From: an uncultured Acidobacteriia bacterium
GTDB lineage: Bacteria > Acidobacteriota > Terriglobia > Bryobacterales > Bryobacteraceae
Length of the DNA stretch: 64,000 nt
Assembly: GCA_903828455.1 (NCBI GenBank)
Contig: CAIKMJ010000006.1
Location: forward strand, 45,049-109,048
Direction: 5' to 3'
Below are positions 43,907-53,176 of this stretch, piece after piece. The position numbers and the translations under genes are program-made. Position 1 is the stretch's first letter. Each line of letters opens with the position of its first letter. Below the pieces are notes generated by a model. The model saw only the letters and a program-made list of their open reading frames with translations. It was not told the origin of the DNA and made no database searches.

Positions 43907-45091
43907 TCAGTCCATCGGCAGGCCGACGTAATTTTCCGCAAGGCTGGTCATCGCAGCCTTCGATCCCATCAGATATTCCAGCTCCGCCGTCTGCCGGCGC
44001 CCCTCATACGCATCGCTGCCAGGCGCATTGTGGAGCATCGCCGTCATCCACAGCGAAAACCGCTGCGCCTTCCAGATTCGACTTAGACATTTGCCCGAGT
44101 ACTCGTCGAGCAGCGTCTCGCCGCCGCTCCGGTAGTAACCCGCCAGCGCCGCCGCCAGATTGCGCACATCCGACGCCGCCAGATTCAGCCCCTTCGCGCC
44201 CGTCGGCGGCATAATGTGCGCCGCATCGCCGGCAAGAAACATCCGGCCATGACGCATCGGCTCCGCCACGAAGCTGCGCATTCCGGTGACGCCTTTCAGC
44301 AGGATCGGCCCGCGGTTCGGCCGCCACCCGTCCGTTGTGCCGAGCCGCGTACAGAGTTCCTCCCAAATCCGATCGTCCGGCCACTGATCCACATCCTCGT
44401 CCGGCGCGCATTGCAGGAACAGCCGCGTCACCGAAGGCGAGCGCATGCTGAACAGCGCGAAGCCCCGTTCGTGACGGCTGTACACAAGCTCGTCGCACGA
44501 TGGCGCCGCCTGCGCCAGAATGCCGAGCCACGCGTAGGGAAAGTCGCGTTCGTAAATTCGCAGGTCAGCGGGAGGGATCGACTGCCGGCACACGCCATGA
44601 AACCCATCGCACCCGGCAATGAAGTCGCACGCAATCCGCTGCTCCTCGCCCTCCGCCTGAAAGCGGATCGAAGGCCGCGCGGAATCGAAGTCATGCACCG
44701 ACACATCGCTCGCCTCAAAGAACAGCGGACGCCCCGTCGCCTCGCGCACCCCGATCAGATCGCGCACCAGCTCATTCTGCCCGTACACCGTGATGTGGCG
44801 GCCTCCCGTGAGCGCCGCCAGATCGATCCGATGCCGCATGCCGTCGAAGCGGATGTGAATCCCCTCGTGCGGCAGTCCCTCCCGCATCAGCCGCTCTCCC
44901 GCGCCGATCTCACGGATCAGATCCACCGTGCCCTGCTCCAGAATCCCCGCGCGCACGCGCTCGATCACGTACTCCCTGCTGCGGTTCTCCACGATCACCG
45001 AATCGATGCCCGCCAGATGGAGCAACTGACTGAGCAGCAGACCGGCCGGTCCGGCGCCCACGATCCCGACCTGCGTACGAAGTTCTTTCAC
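43907..45091 (-). CDS. pobA: 4-hydroxybenzoate 3-monooxygenase
   Basis: The 394-residue flavoprotein has the FAD GxGxxG motif (VGIVGAGPAGLLLSQLL), the ERVRAGILEQGTVDL substrate-side stretch typical of PobA, and the GDAAHIMPPTGAKGLN motif. It hydroxylates 4-hydroxybenzoate to protocatechuate with NAD(P)H and O2. It starts at GTG, 19 bases after the thiolase gene on the same strand, so both are probably one unit of a protocatechuate/beta-ketoadipate route. Ring-cleavage genes are not in this window. Specificity for a substituted hydroxybenzoate cannot be excluded. Confidence 0.9.
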   Translation of the reverse strand: MKELRTQVGIVGAGPAGLLLSQLLHLAGIDSVIVENRSREYVIERVRAGILEQGTVDLIREIGAGERLMREGLPHEGIHIRFDGMRHRIDLAALTGGRHITVYGQNELVRDLIGVREATGRPLFFEASDVSVHDFDSARPSIRFQAEGEEQRIACDFIAGCDGFHGVCRQSIPPADLRIYERDFPYAWLGILAQAAPSCDELVYSRHERGFALFSMRSPSVTRLFLQCAPDEDVDQWPDDRIWEELCTRLGTTDGWRPNRGPILLKGVTGMRSFVAEPMRHGRMFLAGDAAHIMPPTGAKGLNLAASDVRNLAAALAGYYRSGGETLLDEYSGKCLSRIWKAQRFSLWMTAMLHNAPGSDAYEGRRQTAELEYLMGSKAAMTSLAENYVGLPMD

Positions 45092-45110
45092 GAAATCGCC
45101 CCGTACCGCG

Positions 45111-46325
45111 CTAGACGCGCTCGATGATCATCGCGATTCCCTGCCCCACGCCGATGCACATCGTGCAGAGCCCGTAGCGACCGCCCGTCCGCTGCAGCTG
45201 ATAGGTTGCCGTGCTGATGAGCCGCGCGCCGCTCATACCGAGCGGGTGGCCGAGCGCAATCGCCCCGCCCTGCGGGTTCACATGCGCCGCGTCATCGGCC
45301 ACGCCGAGTTCACGCGTCACCGCGAGTCCCTGCGCCGCGAATGCTTCATTCAGTTCGATGATGTCCATCTGGCCGATCGTCAGCCCCGCCTTCGCCAGCG
45401 CCTTGCGCGTCGCCGGCACCGGTCCGATTCCCATCACTCGCGGAGCAACGCCCGCCACAGCGGCCGTCACGAACCGCGCGCGCGGCTTCAGGTCGTGCTT
45501 CTTCACAGCCGATTCCGATGCGAGGATCAGCGCACACGCCCCGTCGTTGACGCCGGCCGCGTTGCCCGCGGTCACCGTACCCTTCGGGCCCACAATCGGT
45601 TTCAGCGCGGCCAGAGCTTCGAGCGTCGTATCGGCGCGCGGATGCTCGTCGCGCGACACCATCGCCGGCGCACCCTTCTTCTGCGGCACAGGCACGGCAA
45701 CAATCTCTTCCGCCATGCGGCCGTCGGCAATCGCCGCCGAGGCGCGCTGCTGGCTGCGCAGCGCGAACAGATCCTGATCCGCCCGCGAAACCCCGTATTC
45801 GGCCGCTACGTTTTCCGCCGTTTCCGGCATCGAATCGGTGCCGTACATGGCATGCATTTTCGGATTGATAAAACGCCATCCGATGGTCGAATCTTCCATC
45901 TTCAGGCTGCGCGAAAACGCCGTCTCCGCCTTGCTGATAACCCACGGCGCGCGCGACATACTTTCGACCCCGCCCGCGATTGCCAGCGAAATCTCACCCG
46001 AAGCAATCGCACGTGCCGCCTGCGTCGCCGCATCCAGACTCGAACCGCACAACCGGTTCACGGTCACGCCGGGAGTCTCCTGCGGCAGCCCCGCGAGCAG
46101 CAATGCCTGCCGCGCCACATTGCGGCTGTCTTCGCCCGCCTGGTTCACGCAGCCAAAGAACACGTCGTCCAGTTGCGACCAGTCCACCTGCGGATTGCGA
46201 TCCATCAGAGCCTTGATCGGCACCGCCGCCAGATCGTCCGTGCGCACGGCGGAAAGGACGCCTCCATAACGACCGACAGGGGTCCGGATTGAATCGCAAA
46301 AGTAAACGGGTTCCATATGTTCCAT
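45111..46325 (-). CDS. pcaF: Thiolase, 3-oxoadipyl-CoA thiolase type
   Basis: The 404-residue thiolase has the nucleophilic Cys93 (NRLCGSSLDA), His360 (ALGHPLGMSG) and Cys390 (CTMCIGVGQG). The start region (YFCDSIRTPVGRYGG, AVRTDDLAAVPI) and the FFGCVNQAGEDSRNVAR block match PcaF-type enzymes, which cleave 3-oxoadipyl-CoA into succinyl-CoA and acetyl-CoA. Pairing with pobA supports this over a general acetyl-CoA acetyltransferase. A second ATG three codons in (46316) is an equally possible start. The other pca genes are absent here. Confidence 0.85.
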   Translation of the reverse strand: MEHMEPVYFCDSIRTPVGRYGGVLSAVRTDDLAAVPIKALMDRNPQVDWSQLDDVFFGCVNQAGEDSRNVARQALLLAGLPQETPGVTVNRLCGSSLDAATQAARAIASGEISLAIAGGVESMSRAPWVISKAETAFSRSLKMEDSTIGWRFINPKMHAMYGTDSMPETAENVAAEYGVSRADQDLFALRSQQRASAAIADGRMAEEIVAVPVPQKKGAPAMVSRDEHPRADTTLEALAALKPIVGPKGTVTAGNAAGVNDGACALILASESAVKKHDLKPRARFVTAAVAGVAPRVMGIGPVPATRKALAKAGLTIGQMDIIELNEAFAAQGLAVTRELGVADDAAHVNPQGGAIALGHPLGMSGARLISTATYQLQRTGGRYGLCTMCIGVGQGIAMIIERV

Positions 46326-46356
46326 GATATGGTGCAGTCTGCTCTATCGTCGCGCA

Positions 46357-46387
46357 CAAAAAAACTGCGCCGGATAACCGGCGCAGT
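46357..46387 (-). terminator. Terminator of YHYH copy 2
   Basis: Perfect 10-bp arms actgcgccgg and ccggcgcagt, loop ataa, then TTTTTTT on the minus strand. The stem is the same sequence as at YHYH copy 1 (1125-1151). Confidence 0.9.
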
Positions 46388-46405
46388 CTGATGATTCGAA
46401 CGAAT

Positions 46406-46429
46406 GTGCCCCGGACGGAACCGGGGCAC
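46406..46429 (-). terminator. Second hairpin downstream of YHYH copy 2
   Basis: Perfect 9-bp arms gtgccccgg and ccggggcac between the stop codon and the main terminator. Its place matches the 1170-1198 hairpin at copy 1 although the sequence differs. Confidence 0.6.
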
Positions 46430-46443
46430 GCCGTTGCTTTGAC

Positions 46444-47688
46444 TTACTTCGTAACGGTCACGATCGCATCGTCGGAAACGGTCTTCTCACCGTCGCTGAG
46501 CGTGATCGTGTACTTGTAGGTGTAGCCAGCCTGGCAGGCCTTGGCCGGGATGTGCGCCGCGCCGAACTTGCCGCTGATCGCCGCATACGGACCGCTGGTG
46601 ATGCCGCAGCCGTCGTTGGCAACCGGGTTATCCGGCTTCTCGTTGTTGGTGCTCTTATAAACCTGCACCGACGTCGAGGCCGTCTTCGCCATCGTGTTGC
46701 CCCACGCAAACAGCACGTCCTGACCGGCCGCAACCTTCACATTGCCGCCGTTGTTGGCATTGAGGTAGCCGGACAGGCGCATCTTGGCCTGCGTGTAAGT
46801 CTCGCTGGTCTTCTTGCCATCCACATCGATGAAGTTGAAGGTCCAGCTGCCGTCCGCATTCTGTTCGTAGTTCACATAGCCGTGCTTGTTCTCAACAGCA
46901 TAGTCCAGCGAATACTTGTTCGGACCGGGCCACGTGAAACCAACAATCTTGGCGCCCCGCAGCGGCATCAGCCAGTGGCGAATCCCGCTGGTGAAAGGCT
47001 GGGGAACGATCGCGTCTTTCTGCACCTTCACGATTCCATGCTCGCCGCCGTTCAGATACGGGAACGTCTTGGTCGAGTGGTAGTGATACGAACCGCCCTT
47101 TTCGTGACCGTTCAGATCGTCCAGACCCGTAACCGCCGAACCATCCGGTTCCGTGAAGCCATAGATCGGATAACCGTCCAGACCGTAAGCCACCGGATTT
47201 TCCTTGCCCACCGTATCGATCAGGAACGACGGCGGCATGTGATAGTGATAATCGTCCGCGCGGCCGCAATGCCCGCCGAAGTCATCCAGTTCGCCGGCGA
47301 CGAACGTGTCCGTCTTGCCGTCGTTCTTGATCACGTTGAAGATCGGCACGCCGTTGACCGCCACCGCGATGGCGCCGCTGTACAGAGCGGTACGCACGTT
47401 GACCGGATGCTCGGCCGGAATCGGATGTTTCGGAATGCGGAACGCGTTGTCGCCCGTGAACGGCTGCGGGATCGGCACCTGCTGCTGCCATGCCGTGATG
47501 CCCACCATCATCTTGTGGGTGCCCATGCCGTTGGCGTCGATGTAGTAGTAATCCGCATCCTGGCGCCAGTTGAAGTATGCGGTGTGCGCACCGCTCTTCT
47601 GCGCGGAAGAGACGAACAGCAGCGCCAGCAGCGACGTTCCCGCCGCCGCGCGCAGCACGGTCGCCTTTGTGAAGAACTTCTTTTTCAT
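46444..47688 (-). CDS. Secreted YHYH-domain protein (copy 2)
   Basis: The 414-residue product is the same length as copy 1 and nearly the same sequence. It has a signal peptide MKKKFFTKATVLRAAAG..., YHYH motifs in ADDYHYHMPP and GGSYHYHSTKTF, the FGGHCGRADD segment and the C-terminal YKYTITLSDGEKT stretch. The copies differ by scattered substitutions only. Its promoter block, leader hairpin and terminator also match copy 1, so the whole transcription unit was duplicated. Function unknown, probably a secreted metal-binding domain. Confidence 0.9.
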   Translation of the reverse strand: MKKKFFTKATVLRAAAGTSLLALLFVSSAQKSGAHTAYFNWRQDADYYYIDANGMGTHKMMVGITAWQQQVPIPQPFTGDNAFRIPKHPIPAEHPVNVRTALYSGAIAVAVNGVPIFNVIKNDGKTDTFVAGELDDFGGHCGRADDYHYHMPPSFLIDTVGKENPVAYGLDGYPIYGFTEPDGSAVTGLDDLNGHEKGGSYHYHSTKTFPYLNGGEHGIVKVQKDAIVPQPFTSGIRHWLMPLRGAKIVGFTWPGPNKYSLDYAVENKHGYVNYEQNADGSWTFNFIDVDGKKTSETYTQAKMRLSGYLNANNGGNVKVAAGQDVLFAWGNTMAKTASTSVQVYKSTNNEKPDNPVANDGCGITSGPYAAISGKFGAAHIPAKACQAGYTYKYTITLSDGEKTVSDDAIVTVTK

Positions 47689-47847
47689 ATTTTTTGATCC
47701 CTTGTGGTACTTCGTCAGAAATTTACGTCACCGCCGGAATTGCGGCGTCACAGTCTTCGCCGCCCCGAAGCCTCAGACCATCCTAGAAAAAATACGGGGC
47801 CGCTGAACAATGCGAATATACCACTACGAGAAAACCGAAGTGTTAGG
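47689..47847 (-). promoter_or_regulatory. Conserved promoter and 5' leader of YHYH copy 2
   Basis: The block at 47812-47847 (minus strand: CCTAACA ... GTATATTCGC) has the same length and spacing as that at 2580-2615, and it ends 124 bases before the ATG. The leader also keeps the cgccg/cggcg hairpin (47732-47747) and the tgatccct segment near the start codon. Confidence 0.6.
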
Positions 47848-47917
47848 ATTCCATGAGTATTACGAAGCCCGGGGCGACTGCATCCACCCGCCGCCCCAGG
47901 CGCTCGCAAACGCTGCT

Positions 47918-49459
47918 CTACTTCTTCGCCGGGGCCTTCGCGTGGGGGATTCCGTAGTACACGCGAACCTGCCCCTCTTTCTTTTCCCCGAGCCCGGGCG
48001 CGCCCGCAATGATCGTCTGCGAGCCGTCACCCTTCACCGAGCCGGCAAGGAACAAGCCCAGGCCCATATTGCCGCTCGGCCCGTCTGCCGCCAGCACCGC
48101 CGGATTGCCGGTGAAGCCCTTCGGACCGCCCAGGAACACGTACACCCCCGCTCCCGTATCTTTCGTACCCGCCGGCGCAGCCGCGAGGAAGTCGGCGTAG
48201 CCGTCGCCGTTCAGGTCGCCCGCCGGAGCCATAGAGCGGCCCAGACCGCTGACGCCCCCGGTCACGCCCGCCGACTTGCCGATCGCAGTCCACACCCGGT
48301 CCGCCGACAGCCCGTTGGGTCCGCCCAGATACACATAGATCTTGCCCGCCGAACCGCTGCCGCACGAATAGTCATGCGCGCCGATCGCAACATCCGCATA
48401 TCCATCGCCGTTCACATCGCCCACCGCCGCCAGCGCTTCACCGAAGTGATCGCCGTTCGCCTGGCCGGAGATCTTCACCGTCGGCGTGGCAGAAAATCCG
48501 CTCTTGCTGCCGAGGTACAGATAGATCGCGCCCGGCACCGTCGACGCCGAACCGCCCTTCGTCAGACCGCCCGCACCGATGATGAGGTCGGGAATCCCGT
48601 CCTTATTGACGTCTGCGCTCGCCATGGCGAAACCGAATTCGTCGTTCGGGTGCTCGCCCACCGCGGTGAAGATCGGCTCCGTCGCCAGGCCCGTCTTCGT
48701 GCCCTTATAAACGTACGCCTTGCCCTGATACGCCAGGTTGCCGTTGTAGCCCGAAGCGCCAACCAACAGATCGTTGATCCCGTCGCCGTCCACGTCCGCA
48801 ACATTGAACGAGCGGCCGAACTCATCGTTCTGGTGCTCGCCGATAAATACCTGCGTCGCTGTGGCAGCCGGCCCTTTCGGTCCGCCGAGAAACACGTAGA
48901 ACTTGCCCTGATGGAATCCCTTCCCGCCGTCGAAGCCGTGCGCGCCCACGATGATGTCCGCAAAGCCGTCGCCGTTGATATCGCCAACAGTCAGCGTGCG
49001 GCCGAACTCTTCCTTCGCCTGCGTGCCCGTCAGCGTGTAAGCGGGCGTCGTCGAAAGGCCGGCCTTCGAACCCTTGTAGACGAGCACCGTACCTTTGCTG
49101 TCGCCCGTAACCGTGTTGCCGCGAATTCCGACCACCACGTCAACGAAACCGTCTCCATCGATATCCCCGGCTCCCACGCCTTCGCCGTAGCCGCCGCCAA
49201 GGTTCGCGCCATCCAGCGTTACGAACTGCGGATTCACCACGTCGGAAACCGGCCGCGAACCATTGACCACGCTCTCGCAGGGACCGGACGCCGGGCGCAC
49301 GACCTCAACCGCGGGCTGCTCCGGACCGCCCTTCTTCCCGCCCTTTCCTTCTTTGCCTGCAGGCGGCCCCTGGGCAAATCCCTGAAACGAGGCGCCGACA
49401 GCGAGTAGCAGGGCAGCCGATCCGGTCAAAACTAAAATTCGCGACGTGTTGTTCTTCAT
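47918..49459 (-). CDS. Secreted FG-GAP (integrin alpha-type) beta-propeller protein
   Basis: The 513-residue protein starts at ATG 49459, 8 bases after AAGGAG, and has a signal peptide to about GFAQG. Seven FG-GAP-like blades follow, most carrying a calcium loop of the form D-x-D/N-x-D-G-x-x-D (DIDGDGFVDVVVG, DINGDGFADIIVG, DVDGDGINDLLVG, DVNGDGYADVAIG and others). Such domains bind calcium and mediate extracellular protein contacts. A Gly/Lys-rich stretch follows the signal peptide. It is on the same strand as the TonB receptor upstream and YHYH copy 2 downstream but has its own leader. No enzymatic residues are recognised. Confidence 0.88.
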   Translation of the reverse strand: MKNNTSRILVLTGSAALLLAVGASFQGFAQGPPAGKEGKGGKKGGPEQPAVEVVRPASGPCESVVNGSRPVSDVVNPQFVTLDGANLGGGYGEGVGAGDIDGDGFVDVVVGIRGNTVTGDSKGTVLVYKGSKAGLSTTPAYTLTGTQAKEEFGRTLTVGDINGDGFADIIVGAHGFDGGKGFHQGKFYVFLGGPKGPAATATQVFIGEHQNDEFGRSFNVADVDGDGINDLLVGASGYNGNLAYQGKAYVYKGTKTGLATEPIFTAVGEHPNDEFGFAMASADVNKDGIPDLIIGAGGLTKGGSASTVPGAIYLYLGSKSGFSATPTVKISGQANGDHFGEALAAVGDVNGDGYADVAIGAHDYSCGSGSAGKIYVYLGGPNGLSADRVWTAIGKSAGVTGGVSGLGRSMAPAGDLNGDGYADFLAAAPAGTKDTGAGVYVFLGGPKGFTGNPAVLAADGPSGNMGLGLFLAGSVKGDGSQTIIAGAPGLGEKKEGQVRVYYGIPHAKAPAKK

Positions 49460-49621
49460 CAAGAGCTCCTTACAAAATCACCTGAGCGCCAGCCGGAAAT
49501 ATCCGTGCAAACCGGCCCCTGTGCGGGACAAAACATTGTCCAGTCTTCAACTCTATTACGCCATTCCGGACGGCGCAATGTTTTTCGGGTAAGCTTTTGC
49601 AAGCCCGCCGGCGCCGGCGCG

Positions 49622-49663
49622 AAAAACAAAGCGGCCCGCAGCAGGTTCGCTCCGGACCGCCTT
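49622..49663 (-). terminator. Terminator of TonB-receptor gene 2
   Basis: Arms gcggcccg and cggaccgc (one mismatch) with the loop between, followed on the minus strand by TTTGTTTTT. It lies 61 bases after the receptor stop codon. Confidence 0.7.
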
Positions 49664-49723
49664 TGTGGCTGGCCGCCTGAGTCGGGCGACCAATACTGTA
49701 TTGCGCTTGAACTATGTTGCCGC

Positions 49724-52700
49724 TTAGAAACTGGCCTTGATCGCCAGCAGCACCTGACGGTTGCCGATTCCGGCCCCGCCCAGCGTTGTCGTGATCTTGC
49801 CGGCCGTCGGATTCGGCGTACCGTTCACGCCGCCCGCAATGAAGAGGCTGCTGTTCGGCAGCGCGTAGTTCGGGTGGTTCAGGGCATCGTCTGCTTCCGC
49901 CCGGAATTCCACCGCGAACTTCTCCGAAATACGCGGAACCGCAAAACGCTTCAGCAGCGCCAGATTCACCAGCACCAGCTTCGGACCCACCGCCGTGTTG
50001 CGGCCCAGGTTGCCGAAAGTTCCGATCGGCTGGATGGCGAAATTCGACGGGTTGTACCACTGGCTGATGTTGCCGGTGATCGGATCGGGATTCCCGCCGG
50101 GCACCAGATTCGGACGCGCCGGAATGGCCTTCGGGCCGCCCACACCGGTCCGGTCGATTCCGTCGAAGATCGAAAACGGCTGCCCGGTCTGCGCCGAAAC
50201 AATACTGCTCACTCTCCAGCCCTTCACCAGTTCGTTCCGGGTGAACGGCAGTTCATACATCGCATTGGTCCGGAACACGTGCGTGAAATCGAAATTGGAT
50301 CTGCCGTATTCACCCGCGATATTAAACGGATTCATCGCCACCTGGTTGCTGCCATTGCCGTTATCCGGCCCCTGGTCGCCCGACGACGTGTCCAGCGACT
50401 TCGAATACGTGTAGGCCACCTGCAGCTGGAAATGATTGGCGAACCGGTGATTCAGGCTCGACTGCAGCGAGTTGTAGTTCGAGTTGGCATACGTGCTCCG
50501 CAGATCCAGATAATTGAAGTTCGGGTTCGGGCGCACGTTCGGCAACGCCACGCCGTTCGATTGCGGCGTGCCATACACACCGTTGATCAGCTGCGGGAAG
50601 TTGTAGTCCTTCTGGCTGATCAGATGAACGCCTCTGGTCCCGACGTACGACACCGTGAAAATCGTCCCCCGCGCCACTTCGCGCTGGATGGTCAGGTTTT
50701 CCTGCATCGCGTAAGGAGTGTGCGTCTTGTCCACCCAGCTGAAGCCGAACTGTCCTGCGTTCGGCAACGGCGGCGTCGCCCCGCCGGAGAAAGGCACCGG
50801 CCATGAAGGATTCGTAACGCTGCCATTGATGTAGGGCGCCTGCGTCCAGTAAGCATTCAGCCAGATATGGGCCGTCAGTTCGCTGTAGAAGATACCGAAG
50901 CCGCCGCGGATGGAGGTCTTATGGTCGCTGAACGGATCGAATGCGAAACCAACCCGCGGCGCAAAATTCTTCGTCGTCGGGTTATTCGGCATCACCGTCG
51001 GAACCGGCACCCAGTTCGTATTGGTCTGCAGATTGGTGACGTTGGTCAGCAACCCGTGCCGCGCGCCCGGATTGCTCAGCCACTCATAACGCACGCCCAT
51101 GTTGATTGTCAGCTTGCGGCTGAACTTCCATTCGTCGTTGATGTACGGCATGAACTGCTTCTGCACGGAATCGCGGAAGTTATCCAGATTGCCGGGGAAT
51201 CCGCCCTGCAGCGTCGTGGGCGCTCCGGTGAGGAAACCAAGCACGCTGGCGAATGTCCAGTAAGCACCGGTATTGTTCTGGTTGGTGTAGTCGGCGACCA
51301 CGGCGAAGCTTCCGCCAAACTTGACGTTGTGCGAGCCGCGCGTCCAGATCACATCGTTCATCACCTGATAGTTCTGCTCCGACATCCGGTACGGGACCAG
51401 GTTGGTCGGCCCGATCGTGTTCCCGTTGATTGCCACCAGATTCTGCGAGCCGCCCAGCGTGTTGACCGCCTGCAGCGCCGCTATCGGCGGAGTCGTCGTG
51501 CTGGCATTTTCAAACGGCCGCAGGAAGCTGATGCGCGCCAGATTGATCAGCGAAGCAGAAAAGGTGTGGTCTTCTTCGATCGTCACGAAATGATTCGCCG
51601 TCCGGTCCCCTTCCCCCGCAATCGGAATCGTCCCGGGGTTGGGCACCACGGTCGATGCCAGCGCCGTATCGCGAACATAGCGGACAAAAAGGTTGTCCCG
51701 GCTCGAGAACGTATAGTCGAAACGCGTGAGCAGGTAGTCGTCCTGGCCTGAACTCGGCGTCACCATCGTCAGATTGCCGAGTCCGGCGCTGGTCAGCGTC
51801 GAAGGCAGCGGCAACAAATTCATGATGGGCTGAACCAGCGGCGCGAAGCCGACATAAGCGAGATTCGTAGCCGCATTGCAGCCGTACTTGGCGCCGGCCG
51901 TTGCACAGGGCAGGTACCCGTTGTGCGCGTTCGCGTCGGGAAGGTTCGTATAAATCTGCGATGCCGAACCTGCCTGCCGCACGCCTTCGTAATTCGCAAA
52001 AATGAATGCCTTGTTCTTTTTGATCGGCCCGCCGAAGCTGCCGCCGAAAATTCCGCGGCGGTTCGGAGGCGCCGTCGCGCCCGAGTGGCCCGGGAAAATC
52101 GTGGTGTCGAACGTGTTGCGCGACGCCAGCATTCCGGTGTTCGTCAGCAGGAAGTACAGCGAGCCGTGGATGTCATTCGTACCGTTCTTGCTCGCCGCGT
52201 TCACCAGCCCGCCGTTGCCGCCAAACTGCGCGCTGTATGCATTGGTCAGCGTCTGATAGTCCCCGATCGCCTCAATCCCCAGCGTCGCGCCGGTCGCCGC
52301 CGAACCAGTTGAATGTCCGTTGTAAGTCTGAAGATTCGTGTTGTCGATCAGGAACATAATGCCGTTGGCGCGCGATCCCGAGATCGAATAATTCTCCTGC
52401 CGGCCGTAGTTCGAACCGCCCACCGGCGCCGAATAACCCACGCCCGGCGCCAGCGAAAGCAACTGCGTCTGATTGCGCGTGCCCAGCGGCAACTCTTCAA
52501 TCTGCGTCTTGGTCACCGCGTTGCCCAGCGCGGACGTTGTCGTATCCACCTGCGATACCTGCGCGTCCACCGTCACAACCTGCTGCGACTGCCCGACCGG
52601 CAGCATGATATCGACAATCGCCTCCGCCCCGATTGAAGTGGAGATGCCCTTCCGCACCACCGTCTGGAACCCCGCACGCGACGCCTGCACTTCGTAATCG

Positions 52701-52942
52701 CCGATATTCAGATCCGGCGCGCGGAAGCGCCCCTGCGCATCGGTGGTCAGCGCCGACGTGATTCCCGTTCCGACGTTCCTGACCTCTACTTTTGCCCCGG
52801 CGACGATCGCGCCGGAACTATCCGTCACCGTTCCGGAAAGAATGGATGTTGTGGTCTGCGCAAGTAAGCCGGCCGCAGCGGCAATCAGCATAACGGCAAC
52901 GGCAAACAGCATCGAGGGGCGTGTCTTTGCGATCTGATACAT
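49724..52942 (-). CDS. TonB-dependent receptor with N-terminal carboxypeptidase-regulatory domain (2)
   Basis: The 1072-residue outer-membrane protein starts at ATG 52942 after GGGAG, with a signal peptide to about GLLAQ. A carboxypeptidase-regulatory-like domain (SGTVTDSSGAIVAGAKV), a plug region (ELPLGTRNQTQLLSLAPGV) and a long barrel ending in Phe (LLAIKASF) follow. It shares the full architecture of the receptor at 24755 and is moderately similar throughout, so both are members of the expanded acidobacterial receptor family. The substrate is unknown. Its place next to FG-GAP and YHYH genes is suggestive only. Confidence 0.9.
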   Translation of the reverse strand: MYQIAKTRPSMLFAVAVMLIAAAAGLLAQTTTSILSGTVTDSSGAIVAGAKVEVRNVGTGITSALTTDAQGRFRAPDLNIGDYEVQASRAGFQTVVRKGISTSIGAEAIVDIMLPVGQSQQVVTVDAQVSQVDTTTSALGNAVTKTQIEELPLGTRNQTQLLSLAPGVGYSAPVGGSNYGRQENYSISGSRANGIMFLIDNTNLQTYNGHSTGSAATGATLGIEAIGDYQTLTNAYSAQFGGNGGLVNAASKNGTNDIHGSLYFLLTNTGMLASRNTFDTTIFPGHSGATAPPNRRGIFGGSFGGPIKKNKAFIFANYEGVRQAGSASQIYTNLPDANAHNGYLPCATAGAKYGCNAATNLAYVGFAPLVQPIMNLLPLPSTLTSAGLGNLTMVTPSSGQDDYLLTRFDYTFSSRDNLFVRYVRDTALASTVVPNPGTIPIAGEGDRTANHFVTIEEDHTFSASLINLARISFLRPFENASTTTPPIAALQAVNTLGGSQNLVAINGNTIGPTNLVPYRMSEQNYQVMNDVIWTRGSHNVKFGGSFAVVADYTNQNNTGAYWTFASVLGFLTGAPTTLQGGFPGNLDNFRDSVQKQFMPYINDEWKFSRKLTINMGVRYEWLSNPGARHGLLTNVTNLQTNTNWVPVPTVMPNNPTTKNFAPRVGFAFDPFSDHKTSIRGGFGIFYSELTAHIWLNAYWTQAPYINGSVTNPSWPVPFSGGATPPLPNAGQFGFSWVDKTHTPYAMQENLTIQREVARGTIFTVSYVGTRGVHLISQKDYNFPQLINGVYGTPQSNGVALPNVRPNPNFNYLDLRSTYANSNYNSLQSSLNHRFANHFQLQVAYTYSKSLDTSSGDQGPDNGNGSNQVAMNPFNIAGEYGRSNFDFTHVFRTNAMYELPFTRNELVKGWRVSSIVSAQTGQPFSIFDGIDRTGVGGPKAIPARPNLVPGGNPDPITGNISQWYNPSNFAIQPIGTFGNLGRNTAVGPKLVLVNLALLKRFAVPRISEKFAVEFRAEADDALNHPNYALPNSSLFIAGGVNGTPNPTAGKITTTLGGAGIGNRQVLLAIKASF

Positions 52943-52983
52943 TTGGGCTCCCTGAAAATTCACTGAAAACAGATTTGCCCCAG

Positions 52984-53012
52984 TATATAGGCGGTTTATT
53001 AAGATTTTGAAA
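52984..53012 (-). promoter_or_regulatory. Probable promoter of TonB-receptor gene 2
   Basis: On the minus strand: -35 TTTCAA (53007-53012), a 17-base spacer and -10 TATATA (52984-52989), in an AT-rich patch about 42 bases upstream of the start codon. Confidence 0.55.
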
Positions 53013-53176
53013 GCATCCCGCGTCTTTTATGAAGATTTAAATAAGTCCCTCGCCACGCCATCCCAACCCAAACGCCCGCCGCCGCGTGTCTCTCATTCCG
53101 GCAGAAATCTTTGCACTCCATCGACACCCTGACCTATACTCGAAATGTTTCGAAAACGGGGTAACGCTCGGGCATC

